Under the pieces are notes generated by a model that was not told where the DNA came from, did no database searches, and saw only the letters and a list, made by a program, of their open reading frames with translations. From positions 248,001 through 312,000 of the forward strand of contig NZ_FUXZ01000002.1 of the NCBI RefSeq assembly GCF_900167115.1: a stretch of DNA of 64,000 nucleotides, in the 5' to 3' direction. Source of the DNA: Eubacterium uniforme. Its GTDB lineage: Bacteria; Bacillota; Clostridia; Lachnospirales; Lachnospiraceae. This document shows positions 17,186 to 24,710 of the stretch, piece after piece; positions within the stretch are counted from its first letter, which is position 1; every line of letters begins with the position of its first letter. Made by a program: the position numbers and the translations under genes.

Positions 17186-18400
17186 CTAATATATACTTAA
17201 TTTGCTTTGTATGCTACTAGATAAATGGTGCTTATTTGGATTAAGCACAGCAAATGGTTTACCTGTATCAATAAATATTCCTTGATGGAAGTAGAACAAG
17301 TAAATCTCATCGCCAATATTAACCTTACTGAAATCTTTAGCTAAACATTTTATTTCTCGATTATCATCTTTAACTTTAAAGTATAAATAATTATCGGCTT
17401 CTTTTATATGATTGTTCGTTACATCCTCAGTAACGATAGCTGATTTAATAATATATTTTCCTTCGTTAATAGCTTTTTTTGCTTTAGAATTATTATTATA
17501 ATTTTCCTTTAAACAAATAAACATTACAACAACAAAAATTGCCATAAATGCTGCCGCACCATATGAACGCGCTATAATAAAACCAGTAAAAATAATCGTT
17601 ACTAGCAAGAAAATTGGTGCTATTACAAAACTACCATTTGTTGAATTATATACCTTATATGTATCTAACAAGGCCTTTTCATCAATAGGAATATTATATT
17701 CATTTTCATAATTATTCAAATTATTTCCATTTGAAGATTTATCCTGAATATAATCCTCAAGATTAGTAGTTTCAATCAATTTACTTCTAATATCATAATC
17801 TAATTGGTATTTGCTAACTTTAAAAGAAATAGCCTTTTTAGTAGGAAGAACATAAACAATATAAAATTCATCACCAATATTTGCCTTATTATATTCACCA
17901 CTAGTAGTAGATATTCTCTTCTTAAAATATCTAAATAAGTGATTAAAATAAAAATAATATTCAGTAGAACTATGTCCATCAGAATCAGTTGATGTATGTA
18001 TATCTTTATCTCCTAAAACATCAACAAAAACTATAAATTCATTATTTTTAATAGCAAGTTTTGTTTTAATCATACTTCTCACAGAAAAAATCAATGCTAT
18101 AAATATAAGTATCGAAACAATCGTGAATGAAATATTTAAAATATTAAATACCTTTATATCTTCGCCATCCATACTTTCTGGTTTTTCTGCAATATTCATA
18201 ACAACAACTGCACATGCAAACATAATAAACACTACGAATAGTACACTAGCAGCAATATTATCTGCTGTTTTTTTACTTATAATTTTTTTAGTTAATGTTA
18301 CATTTGTTTGATTCTTATTAGTTTTACTTGCACTTATAAAAATCAAAAGCGGTATACCAATAAATAATATTGGTACAATTTTAAAAATCAAATCTGTCAT
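17186..18400 (-). CDS. membrane protein of an unrecognised tandem paralog family (copy 2)
   Basis: This 404-residue protein has the same plan as its neighbours: N-terminal hydrophobic helices (about 6-24, 48-70, 90-110), a soluble domain with 'FIVFVDVLGDKDIHTS', 'ANIGDEFYIVYVLPTKK' and 'LDYDIRSKLIE', two further helices (about 255-298), and a second soluble domain with 'YIIKSAIVTEDVTNNHIKEADNYLYFKV', 'VNIGDEIYLFYF' and 'SSSIQSKL'. The parallel phrases in the two halves support internal duplication. 'FAVLNPNKHHLS' near its end is shared with copy 3 ('FAVLNPMKHQIS'). It lies 14 bases after copy 3. Function unknown. Confidence 0.8.
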   Translation of the reverse strand: MTDLIFKIVPILFIGIPLLIFISASKTNKNQTNVTLTKKIISKKTADNIAASVLFVVFIMFACAVVVMNIAEKPESMDGEDIKVFNILNISFTIVSILIFIALIFSVRSMIKTKLAIKNNEFIVFVDVLGDKDIHTSTDSDGHSSTEYYFYFNHLFRYFKKRISTTSGEYNKANIGDEFYIVYVLPTKKAISFKVSKYQLDYDIRSKLIETTNLEDYIQDKSSNGNNLNNYENEYNIPIDEKALLDTYKVYNSTNGSFVIAPIFLLVTIIFTGFIIARSYGAAAFMAIFVVVMFICLKENYNNNSKAKKAINEGKYIIKSAIVTEDVTNNHIKEADNYLYFKVKDDNREIKCLAKDFSKVNIGDEIYLFYFHQGIFIDTGKPFAVLNPNKHHLSSSIQSKLSIY

Positions 18401-18414
18401 TTTTTTCCTCGAAA

Positions 18415-19605
18415 TTATTGTAATTTACTTAAAATACTTTGTGATATCTGATGCTTCATTGGATTAAGCACAGCAAATACTTCTAATGTATTTTCTTTTT
18501 TATACATAATACATACATAAATAGTATTGCCAATTTGAGTATTATAAAAATCCTCACGTAAACATTTTATATCAAAAGATAATTCATTAACTCTAAAATA
18601 AACAAAATTATCAGAGTTTATTACATTTCTATACGTTACATCTTCCGCAACAACACATGCATTAATAAAATAATTACCTGTGTTTATGTTATTTCGAACA
18701 CGATTATCATTATTGTAAATAGGAATGTATATTCCAGCCATTCCAATTACAGCTATAAAACCAAACAATAATGTTAATATTGGTTCAACAAATAAAAGTA
18801 TTAAACCAAACAAAAAGAAAAATATAAAAATACCAGTAAGAATATTCAATCCCTTACGATTATTGTCATATTTTTTATACAATTCAAATAATCCATTTTC
18901 ATCAATATTTGTAATGCTATTAGATGCTTTTGTATAAACTTTTGCTTGCTTCTTTTGATATCTATTACTAAAATTTGAAAGGATAGAAGTATCTACATAA
19001 GCATACATTAAACTATTATCCAATATATATTTCTTTTTTGGAAGAATGGCGAATCTTTTAGTTGGTATAATATAAACCACGAAAAATTCATCACCCATAT
19101 CTGTACTATCAAACTGAACTTTAGAAACATCAAATGGCACACTAAAATATTTATAAGTATTGTATAAATATAAAAAATCAACTCTAGTTAAACCAGTAGG
19201 TTCTAAGATTGTATCATCCAATGGTCTGCCATGATGTCTTATTTTAATTTCATTTTTATCTCCAATAATATCTGTATAGATAACAAATTGATTATTTCTT
19301 AGTGCAGCTTTTGTTTTCGATGTTGCATTTCTTTTAATATTTAAGAAGAAAAAAAACATAATCAGAAAAACCATAGTGCCTGTAAATGTTAAAAATCCTT
19401 CTAAAGCACTACCTCCCGTATCTAAATACACTAAAAAGAGCAGTAGCGTCAAAAAAAATCCTATGGAAGATGATATAATACCAACTTTTATAGAAAAATT
19501 TAAATATCTTTTACTTTCTTTATAAATTATGTCTTTTGTGATAATATACTGTGTGGGGTTTTGATTTTGATAATAATTTTGATTAGAATATGGAATATTT
19601 TCCAT
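18415..19605 (-). CDS. membrane protein of an unrecognised tandem paralog family (copy 3)
   Basis: This 396-residue protein is the first of the three in transcription order, with AGAGGAGG before the ATG. A polar N-terminus with 'NQNYYQNQNPTQY' precedes two helices (about 38-90), a soluble domain containing 'FVIYTDIIGDKNEIK' and 'DMGDEFFVVYIIPTKR', two more helices (about 252-298), and a second soluble domain with 'YFINACVVAEDVTYRNVINSDNFVYFRV' and 'QIGNTIYVCIMY'. The 'V.EDVT...I..ADN..YF.V' element is shared with copy 2. It is divergent from rplU. No signal peptide, enzyme motif or known domain is visible to me. Confidence 0.8.
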   Translation of the reverse strand: MENIPYSNQNYYQNQNPTQYIITKDIIYKESKRYLNFSIKVGIISSSIGFFLTLLLFLVYLDTGGSALEGFLTFTGTMVFLIMFFFFLNIKRNATSKTKAALRNNQFVIYTDIIGDKNEIKIRHHGRPLDDTILEPTGLTRVDFLYLYNTYKYFSVPFDVSKVQFDSTDMGDEFFVVYIIPTKRFAILPKKKYILDNSLMYAYVDTSILSNFSNRYQKKQAKVYTKASNSITNIDENGLFELYKKYDNNRKGLNILTGIFIFFFLFGLILLFVEPILTLLFGFIAVIGMAGIYIPIYNNDNRVRNNINTGNYFINACVVAEDVTYRNVINSDNFVYFRVNELSFDIKCLREDFYNTQIGNTIYVCIMYKKENTLEVFAVLNPMKHQISQSILSKLQ

Positions 19606-19726
19606 TCTACAACCTCCTCTTTATAAATCTTTATAAATTATTCATACTCCATATAAATATATCATAAGTATAGAATAATATAAATAATAATAAAGAAAAA
19701 ACTAAAATAAATATAGAAAAAATTGA

Positions 19727-19758
19727 TTGACATAAAACATATGCTGTGTTATTATAAT
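19727..19758 (+). promoter_or_regulatory. rplU operon promoter
   Basis: TTGACA (19727-19732) is followed after 17 bases by TATTAT (19750-19755, within TATTATAAT). This is the likely start of the rplU-prp-rpmA transcript. Confidence 0.8.
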
Positions 19759-19764
19759 TTAGTG

Positions 19765-19823
19765 TGCCGCACAATGAGGTTTAAGTTGTTTAATACACAC
19801 CGAAGTTGGCGAGTAAATGTAAT
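19765..19823 (+). promoter_or_regulatory. ribosomal protein L21 leader
   Basis: The 5' untranslated region between the promoter and rplU contains GTGCCGCACAATGAGG and CACACCGAAGTTGGCGAG, matching the kind of leader known before rplU in Firmicutes, where L21 is thought to repress its own operon. I identify it by position and these GC-rich blocks in AT-rich DNA; the fold was not computed. Confidence 0.65.
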
Positions 19824-19835
19824 AGGAGGTGCCAT

Positions 19836-20144
19836 ATGTACGCAATTATAGCAACAGGTGGTAAACAGTACAAAGTATCAGAAGGCGACAAAATCAGAGT
19901 TGAAAAGCTTGGTTCTGACGTTGGAGAAAAGGTTGTATTTGACCAGGTACTTTTAGTTGGTGGTAGCGATGTTAAGGTTGGAGCTCCAACTGTTAACGGT
20001 GCTTCAGTTGAAGCAGAAGTAGTAGCTAACGCTAAAGCTAAAAAGGTAATTGTTTATAAGTATAAGAGAAAAACAGGTTACCACAATAAGAATGGTCATA
20101 GACAGCAGTACACAGAAGTTGAAATTAAGAAGATTAACGCATAA
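19836..20144 (+). CDS. rplU: 50S ribosomal protein L21
   Basis: L21 binds 23S rRNA in the large subunit. The 102-residue protein begins [18 protein letters not shown] and ends with the rRNA-binding '[23 protein letters not shown]'. ATG 19836 is chosen because AGGAGG lies at 19824-19829; an earlier start at 19806 would add a non-conserved extension. It is followed by prp and rpmA, the standard Firmicute order. Confidence 0.97.
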   Translation: MYAIIATGGKQYKVSEGDKIRVEKLGSDVGEKVVFDQVLLVGGSDVKVGAPTVNGASVEAEVVANAKAKKVIVYKYKRKTGYHNKNGHRQQYTEVEIKKINA

Positions 20145-20146
20145 TT

Positions 20147-20473
20147 ATGATTAATGCAATTTTTGTAAAGAAATCCGATAATATCATAGGTTTTGAAGTA
20201 TCCGGACATTCTGATTACTCAGAAAGAGGAACAGATATTTATTGTGCAAGTGTTTCGGCACTCGTTATAAATACTATCAATTCAATTGAAGAATTTACTG
20301 ACGATGAATTTGAATCATTTGCTGATGAGGAAGATGGTATTCTTGGATTGAATTTTAAGTCTAATCCGAGTGAAAACTCGAGATTGCTTGTTAATTCACT
20401 TGAACTTGGATTGAAATACATATCCGATTCATGTGATGGGAAATACCTAAAGATAAAATATAAGGAGGTTTAA
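20147..20473 (+). CDS. prp: ribosomal-processing cysteine protease Prp
   Basis: Prp (YsxB) removes the N-terminal extension of ribosomal protein L27 in Firmicutes and their relatives. The 108-residue protein carries the conserved histidine in '[24 protein letters not shown]' and the catalytic cysteine in C-A-S-V-S-A-L, near residues 22 and 34. It lies two bases after rplU and four before rpmA, and the L27 encoded next door has the matching cleavage extension, which supports the function. Confidence 0.93.
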   Translation: MINAIFVKKSDNIIGFEVSGHSDYSERGTDIYCASVSALVINTINSIEEFTDDEFESFADEEDGILGLNFKSNPSENSRLLVNSLELGLKYISDSCDGKYLKIKYKEV

Positions 20474-20477
20474 TGCT

Positions 20478-20762
20478 ATGTTAAATATGAATCTTCAGTT
20501 TTTTGCTCATAAAAAAGGTATGGGTTCTACAAAGAACGGCCGTGATTCAGAGAGCAAGAGATTAGGTGCTAAAAGAGCAGATGGTCAGTTTGTAAAAGCT
20601 GGTAATATTTTATATAGACAGCGTGGAACTAAGATCCATCCTGGTAACAACGTAGGCCGTGGTGGAGACGACACATTATTCGCTTTAGTTGATGGTGTTG
20701 TTAAGTTCGAAAGAAAGGGTAGAGATAAGAAACAGGTTTCTGTTTACCCAAAGGCTGAATAA
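20478..20762 (+). CDS. rpmA: 50S ribosomal protein L27 (with cleavable N-terminal extension)
   Basis: L27 reaches toward the peptidyl-transferase centre. The 94-residue protein starts [21 protein letters not shown]; the [10 protein letters not shown] segment is the Prp-removed extension, cut after F-F-A so that the mature protein begins HKKG. The site has A-H rather than the better-known A-S or A-A after the cut. AAGGAGG stands nine bases before the ATG. Confidence 0.97.
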   Translation: MLNMNLQFFAHKKGMGSTKNGRDSESKRLGAKRADGQFVKAGNILYRQRGTKIHPGNNVGRGGDDTLFALVDGVVKFERKGRDKKQVSVYPKAE

Positions 20763-20788
20763 TAAATAAATGCTCAAAGCATTAATTT

Positions 20789-20828
20789 AAGGCTTCGAAT
20801 CAATTCTGGTTTGAAGCCTTTTATTTTA
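20789..20828 (+). terminator. terminator after rpmA
   Basis: AAGGCTTCGAA (20789-20799) pairs with TTTGAAGCCTT (20810-20820) with one G-T wobble, followed by TTTATTTT. It ends the rplU-prp-rpmA transcript before obgE. Confidence 0.85.
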
Positions 20829-20860
20829 ATAAAGTTTCTTTTTGATAATTGTTTTAAATT

Positions 20861-20900
20861 AAGGAAGGAGATAATCCTAATTTAGGATTATATGTGATAT
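20861..20900 (+). promoter_or_regulatory. obgE ribosome-binding site separated from the start by a hairpin
   Basis: AAGGAAGGAG (20861-20870) is the only Shine-Dalgarno before obgE but lies 30 bases from the ATG. ATAATCCTAA (20871-20880) and TTAGGATTAT (20882-20891) are perfect complements; folded, they leave nine bases to the ATG, an ordinary spacing. The arrangement copies that at trpD. Confidence 0.62.
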
Positions 20901-22190
20901 ATGTTTGCAGATCGCGCTAAAATCTTTATAAAATCTGGAAAAGGTGGCGATGGACATGTTTCTTTTAGAAGAGAATTGTTCGTTCCCGATGGTGGCCCTG
21001 ATGGTGGCGACGGCGGAAAGGGTGGAGACATCATTTTTGTTGTTGATAAGGGTATGAACACTCTTTATAACTTTAGACATGTTCGTAAATACGTTGCCGA
21101 AAGTGGTGAAGAAGGTGGTAAGAAAAATCAACATGGTAAAAGTGGTGAAGATCTTATCATTAAAGTTCCAGAAGGCACAGTAATTAAAGAGTTTGAATCA
21201 GGTAAAGTTATAGCTGATATGTCAGGCGATAACACTCGTCAGGTTGTATTAAAAGGCGGTAGAGGTGGAAAAGGTAACCAGCATTATGCAACAGCAACTA
21301 TGCAGGCTCCAAAGTATGCTCAGCCTGGTAAGGAAGCTCAGGAATTATACGTTACTCTTGAACTTAAAGTTATAGCTGATGTCGGATTAGTTGGATTTCC
21401 TAATGTTGGTAAATCAACATTCCTTTCACGTGTAACTAACGCTAAACCTAAGATTGCTAATTATCATTTCACAACTTTAAATCCAAATCTTGGTGTTGTT
21501 GATTTAGAGGGAACTCCAGGTTTTGTTATCGCAGACATTCCAGGTCTTATTGAAGGCGCTGCAGATGGTGTAGGTTTAGGTCATGACTTCCTTAGACATA
21601 TTGAAAGAACAAAGGTTATTATTCATATGGTTGATGCTGCAGGTGTTGAAGGTAGAGACCCTGTTGGGGACATTAACGCTATAAATAAGGAACTTGAAAA
21701 ATATAATCCAAATCTATTAGAAAAGCCACAAATCATCGCTGCTAACAAAATCGATGCTATTTATGGTGAAACTAATGAAGTAATTGATAAGATTAAGGAA
21801 GCATTTGCTGATAAAGGAATTGATGTATTTCCGATTTCTGCAGTTAGTGGTAAGGGTGTAAAGGAATTACTTTACAAAGTGTCTTCCATTCTTGATACAA
21901 TCGATGATGAACCTATCACTTTTGAGCAGGAATACTTTATCGAGGATTACAACGATATTGTTGATGAGCCATATACTGTTGAAAAGGTTAAGGATCACTT
22001 ATATAGTATTGAAGGTCCTAGAATCGAGCGTATGCTTGGATATACAAATCTTGATAGTGAAAAAGGTTTTGTATTTTTCCAGCGTTTTATGAAACAGAAT
22101 GGTATCTTAGATGAACTTGAAGAACTTGGTATCGAAGACGGAGATACTGTTAAAATATACGGTCATGAATTTGATTATTACAAGGAGTAA
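20901..22190 (+). CDS. obgE: GTPase Obg
   Basis: Obg is a ribosome-associated GTPase of 50S assembly and stress signalling. The 429-residue protein has the glycine-rich Obg fold ('GGPDGGDGGKGGDIIF' near residue 33; residues 1-158), the G domain with G1 'GFPNVGKST' near 164, G3 'DIPGLIEGA' and G4 'NKID', and the C-terminal OCT domain ('DEPYTVEKVKDHLYSIEGPRIERML'). The family start MFADRAKIFIKSGKGGDG supports ATG 20901, although its ribosome site is unusually distant. yhbY follows five bases downstream. Confidence 0.96.
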   Translation: MFADRAKIFIKSGKGGDGHVSFRRELFVPDGGPDGGDGGKGGDIIFVVDKGMNTLYNFRHVRKYVAESGEEGGKKNQHGKSGEDLIIKVPEGTVIKEFESGKVIADMSGDNTRQVVLKGGRGGKGNQHYATATMQAPKYAQPGKEAQELYVTLELKVIADVGLVGFPNVGKSTFLSRVTNAKPKIANYHFTTLNPNLGVVDLEGTPGFVIADIPGLIEGAADGVGLGHDFLRHIERTKVIIHMVDAAGVEGRDPVGDINAINKELEKYNPNLLEKPQIIAANKIDAIYGETNEVIDKIKEAFADKGIDVFPISAVSGKGVKELLYKVSSILDTIDDEPITFEQEYFIEDYNDIVDEPYTVEKVKDHLYSIEGPRIERMLGYTNLDSEKGFVFFQRFMKQNGILDELEELGIEDGDTVKIYGHEFDYYKE

Positions 22191-22195
22191 TTAGA

Positions 22196-22483
22196 ATGAA
22201 TAGTAAACAAAGAGCGCACCTTAGAAAACTTGCGCAAACTATGGATCCTATATTTCATATTGGTAAGAGCAGTATAACTCCAGAATTTACTGAAGCTATC
22301 AATGATGCTCTAGAAGCAAGAGAACTAATTAAAATTAATGTTTTAAAGAATTGTTTTGATGACCCTAAGAGTCTTTCACTCATTCTTGCAGATAGAACTA
22401 ATTCTGAAGTTGTTCATGTTATGGGAAGAAAGATTGTGTTATATAGAGCTTCTAAAGACAAGCCAAAAATCATGCTCCCATAA
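22196..22483 (+). CDS. yhbY: ribosome assembly RNA-binding protein YhbY (CRM domain)
   Basis: YhbY binds pre-50S particles. The 95-residue single CRM-domain protein begins 'MNSKQRAHLRKLAQTMDPIFHIGKSSITPEF' and has 'ARELIKINVLKNC' and 'GRKIVLYR', all in family order. It lies between obgE and nadD, the common Firmicute order, with AAGGAG inside the end of obgE. Confidence 0.93.
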   Translation: MNSKQRAHLRKLAQTMDPIFHIGKSSITPEFTEAINDALEARELIKINVLKNCFDDPKSLSLILADRTNSEVVHVMGRKIVLYRASKDKPKIMLP

Positions 22484-22526
22484 GTTTTATAGTTATTAAA
22501 TTATTTACTACAATTTGGAGATATAC

Positions 22527-23627
22527 ATGAGTAAAAACATTGCCATATTAGGTGGTACATTTGACCCGATTCATTTAGGTCATATAAAAATGGCAGAAGC
22601 AGTACTAAGTCAAATTGATGTTGATGAGGTTTACTTTATGCCTTCTAAAATTCCACCTCATAAATTAAACAAAAATGTTACTAGCGAAGAACATCGTTGT
22701 AATATGGTTAAAATTGCAATTAAAAATAATAATAAATTAAAATTTTCTGACTTTGATTTAATTAGAGATAATATTAGTTATACGGCTGATACATTAACTC
22801 TTTTAAAGAAAGATAATAAAGATTTAAATATTTTCTTTATTATAGGCGGCGATTCTCTTAAAAATATTAAAACCTGGTATCGACCAGATATAGTTTTATC
22901 AAATTGTACACTTCTAACAATCATGAGAGATGATGTAGATTTTGTTAAAATGAAGGAAATCATTGATGATTTAATTAAGGAATTTAATGCAAAAATAATT
23001 CCTATCAATATGGATAAAATCGATATTTCTTCAACTGAAATCAGAAATGATTTAGTAACTAATAGAGATTATGGTGCATTTGCTGATGTTTTAGATAAGA
23101 ACGTTTTTGATTATATTATCAAAAATGATTTATATAAAACATATGATTGTGAAATTGTAATGGCTACAGAAGAAGACAGGAATGATATTTTAAAGCTTTA
23201 TAAGCTTCAGTTAGGTAGAGAATTCTGTCCTTGGACTGATGATTATCCTAGCAATGAAACTATTGATTTTGATTTAAGAAGAGATGCTTTATTTATTATG
23301 AAATCAAAGGATAAAATCATTGCTGCAATTTCAATAGAAGAAGATGAAAATGTTGATAAACTTGATTGTTGGAGCGATTCCATAACTCCTTCAGGTGAAC
23401 TTGCTCGTCTTGCTGTTTTACCAGAATGGCAGAATAAGGGTATTGCGAAGCAAATGCTTTTATACGGCATGAAACAGCTTAAACTTCGTGGTTTTAACGG
23501 CATTCATTTTCTTGTAAATAAGATGAATATCAAGGCCATAAAAGCGTATTCTTCATTTAATTTTAATGTTGTTGGTGAATGTTTTATGTACGATGAGAAT
23601 TTCCTATGTTACGAAAAGGAATTATAA
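22527..23627 (+). CDS. nadD: nicotinate-nucleotide adenylyltransferase fused to a GNAT acetyltransferase
   Basis: Residues 1-200 are a complete NadD: 'GGTFDPIHLGH' at 9-19 for nucleotide binding, 'FIIGGDSL' and the C-terminal 'ISSTEIRNDL'. NadD adenylates nicotinate mononucleotide in NAD synthesis. Residues from about 210 to 366 are an added GNAT-type N-acetyltransferase domain with motif A 'ARLAVLPEWQNKGIAKQML' (acetyl-CoA loop Q-N-K-G-I-A near 302-307) and 'NIKAIKAYSSFNFNVVGE'. The usual NadD ends at about 200 residues. The junction is in frame without a stop or start with its own ribosome site. The substrate of the acetyltransferase is unknown. ATG 22527 follows TTGGAG. Confidence 0.9.
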   Translation: MSKNIAILGGTFDPIHLGHIKMAEAVLSQIDVDEVYFMPSKIPPHKLNKNVTSEEHRCNMVKIAIKNNNKLKFSDFDLIRDNISYTADTLTLLKKDNKDLNIFFIIGGDSLKNIKTWYRPDIVLSNCTLLTIMRDDVDFVKMKEIIDDLIKEFNAKIIPINMDKIDISSTEIRNDLVTNRDYGAFADVLDKNVFDYIIKNDLYKTYDCEIVMATEEDRNDILKLYKLQLGREFCPWTDDYPSNETIDFDLRRDALFIMKSKDKIIAAISIEEDENVDKLDCWSDSITPSGELARLAVLPEWQNKGIAKQMLLYGMKQLKLRGFNGIHFLVNKMNIKAIKAYSSFNFNVVGECFMYDENFLCYEKEL

Positions 23628-23653
23628 ATAATCAAATAAATATGGATTAAATT

Positions 23654-24229
23654 ATGGATATTAAAGATATAAAGAAAGAATTAAAAAAAGTTTTAGATAA
23701 AGATAGATATGAACATACAATTGGAGTTGCATATACAGCAACATCTCTAGCCATGAGATATGGCTATAATGTTAACAAAGCTTTAATTGCTGGTTTACTT
23801 CATGATTGTGCCAAGTGCGTTCCTGATGATTTAAAGATATCCGAATGCCAAAAGTATAATATCGAATTATCAGAAGTTGAATTAAATAACAAAGCATTAA
23901 TTCATCCAAAACTTGGCATGGTTTATGCAAATGTGTTTTACGGAGTTGATGATGAGGATATATTAAATTCTATTTTTTATCATACAACTGGAAGAGAAAA
24001 CATGAGTACTCTTGAAAAAATAATATATATTGCAGATTTCATTGAGCCTGGCAGATGCGAGGCTCAAAACCTTGATATTATTAGAAAGACTGCATTTGCT
24101 GACTTAGATGAATGCATGTACTTAATTTCAAGAGATACTTTAGAATATTTAAAAAGTAAAAACAAACCAATTGATGGTATGACTGAGCGTGTATATAATT
24201 TCTATAAGAATATACACGATAACAAGTAA
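23654..24229 (+). CDS. yqeK: HD-domain nucleotidase YqeK (symmetrical Ap4A hydrolase type)
   Basis: YqeK proteins hydrolyse diadenosine tetraphosphate to ADP. The 191-residue protein has the HD metal site: H in 'YEHTIGVAYTA', H-D in 'AGLLHDCAKCVPDD', the H in 'IHPKLGM', and D in 'IIYIADFIEPGR'. It lies between nadD and rsfS, the conserved Firmicute context. Its ribosome-binding site is weak; the nearest AAAAGGA is at the end of nadD, which suggests coupling. Confidence 0.9.
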   Translation: MDIKDIKKELKKVLDKDRYEHTIGVAYTATSLAMRYGYNVNKALIAGLLHDCAKCVPDDLKISECQKYNIELSEVELNNKALIHPKLGMVYANVFYGVDDEDILNSIFYHTTGRENMSTLEKIIYIADFIEPGRCEAQNLDIIRKTAFADLDECMYLISRDTLEYLKSKNKPIDGMTERVYNFYKNIHDNK

Positions 24230-24261
24230 TTAAATACTTGTACATTTTTTGACATTTTTAA

Positions 24262-24289
24262 TTGAAACTAAATTTATTTACTATATAAT
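24262..24289 (+). promoter_or_regulatory. possible promoter before rsfS
   Basis: TTGAAA (24262-24267) and TATAAT (24284-24289) are 16 bases apart. A better -35, TTGACA at 24249-24254, is too far from this -10. Confidence 0.5.
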
Positions 24290-24321
24290 TAAGATAAGGA
24301 GTTGGGTTTACCCGGATAATT

Positions 24322-24654
24322 ATGAAAGAAATACTAAAAACTGTTTATAATGCTCTCGATGACAAAAAGGCTAATAATATTGTTATTTTAGATATCTCTG
24401 AATTATCAGAAATATCAGAATACTTTATTATATGCAGTGGTTCTAATCAGAATCAGGTTCAGGCTATTGCTGATAATGTAGAAGAAGAGCTTTGTAAAAT
24501 CGATGTTAAAGGAAAGAAAATCGAAGGATTTAAGAATGCAGAATGGATTCTAATGGATTATTCGGATTTTGTTATACATATTTTTTCTGATGAACAAAGA
24601 GAGTTCTATGGTCTCGAAAAAATTTGGAGCGATGCAAAAAGAGTGGAGGTTTAA
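24322..24654 (+). CDS. rsfS: ribosomal silencing factor RsfS
   Basis: RsfS binds L14 and blocks subunit joining under starvation. The 110-residue protein has 'ALDDKKANNIVILDISELSEISEYFIICSGSNQNQVQAIADNV', 'GFKNAEWILMDYSDFVIHIF' and 'REFYGLEKIW', the complete family pattern. AAGGAG (24296-24301) is 20 bases from the ATG; GGGT/ACCC (24304-24313) between them may fold, shortening the gap to about ten bases, similar to trpD and obgE but with a smaller stem. Confidence 0.93.
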   Translation: MKEILKTVYNALDDKKANNIVILDISELSEISEYFIICSGSNQNQVQAIADNVEEELCKIDVKGKKIEGFKNAEWILMDYSDFVIHIFSDEQREFYGLEKIWSDAKRVEV

Positions 24655-24710
24655 CACCTTTATATTTTTTGATTCATTTTTGAATCGTGTGTAGATTTAA
24701 GGAGAGAAAT

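Noticed and set aside
23614-23656. Possible fourth hairpin-bridged ribosome site before yqeK
   Set aside because: Only a 5-bp AT stem with an 11-base loop (23629-23633 with 23645-23649) can form; too weak to count.
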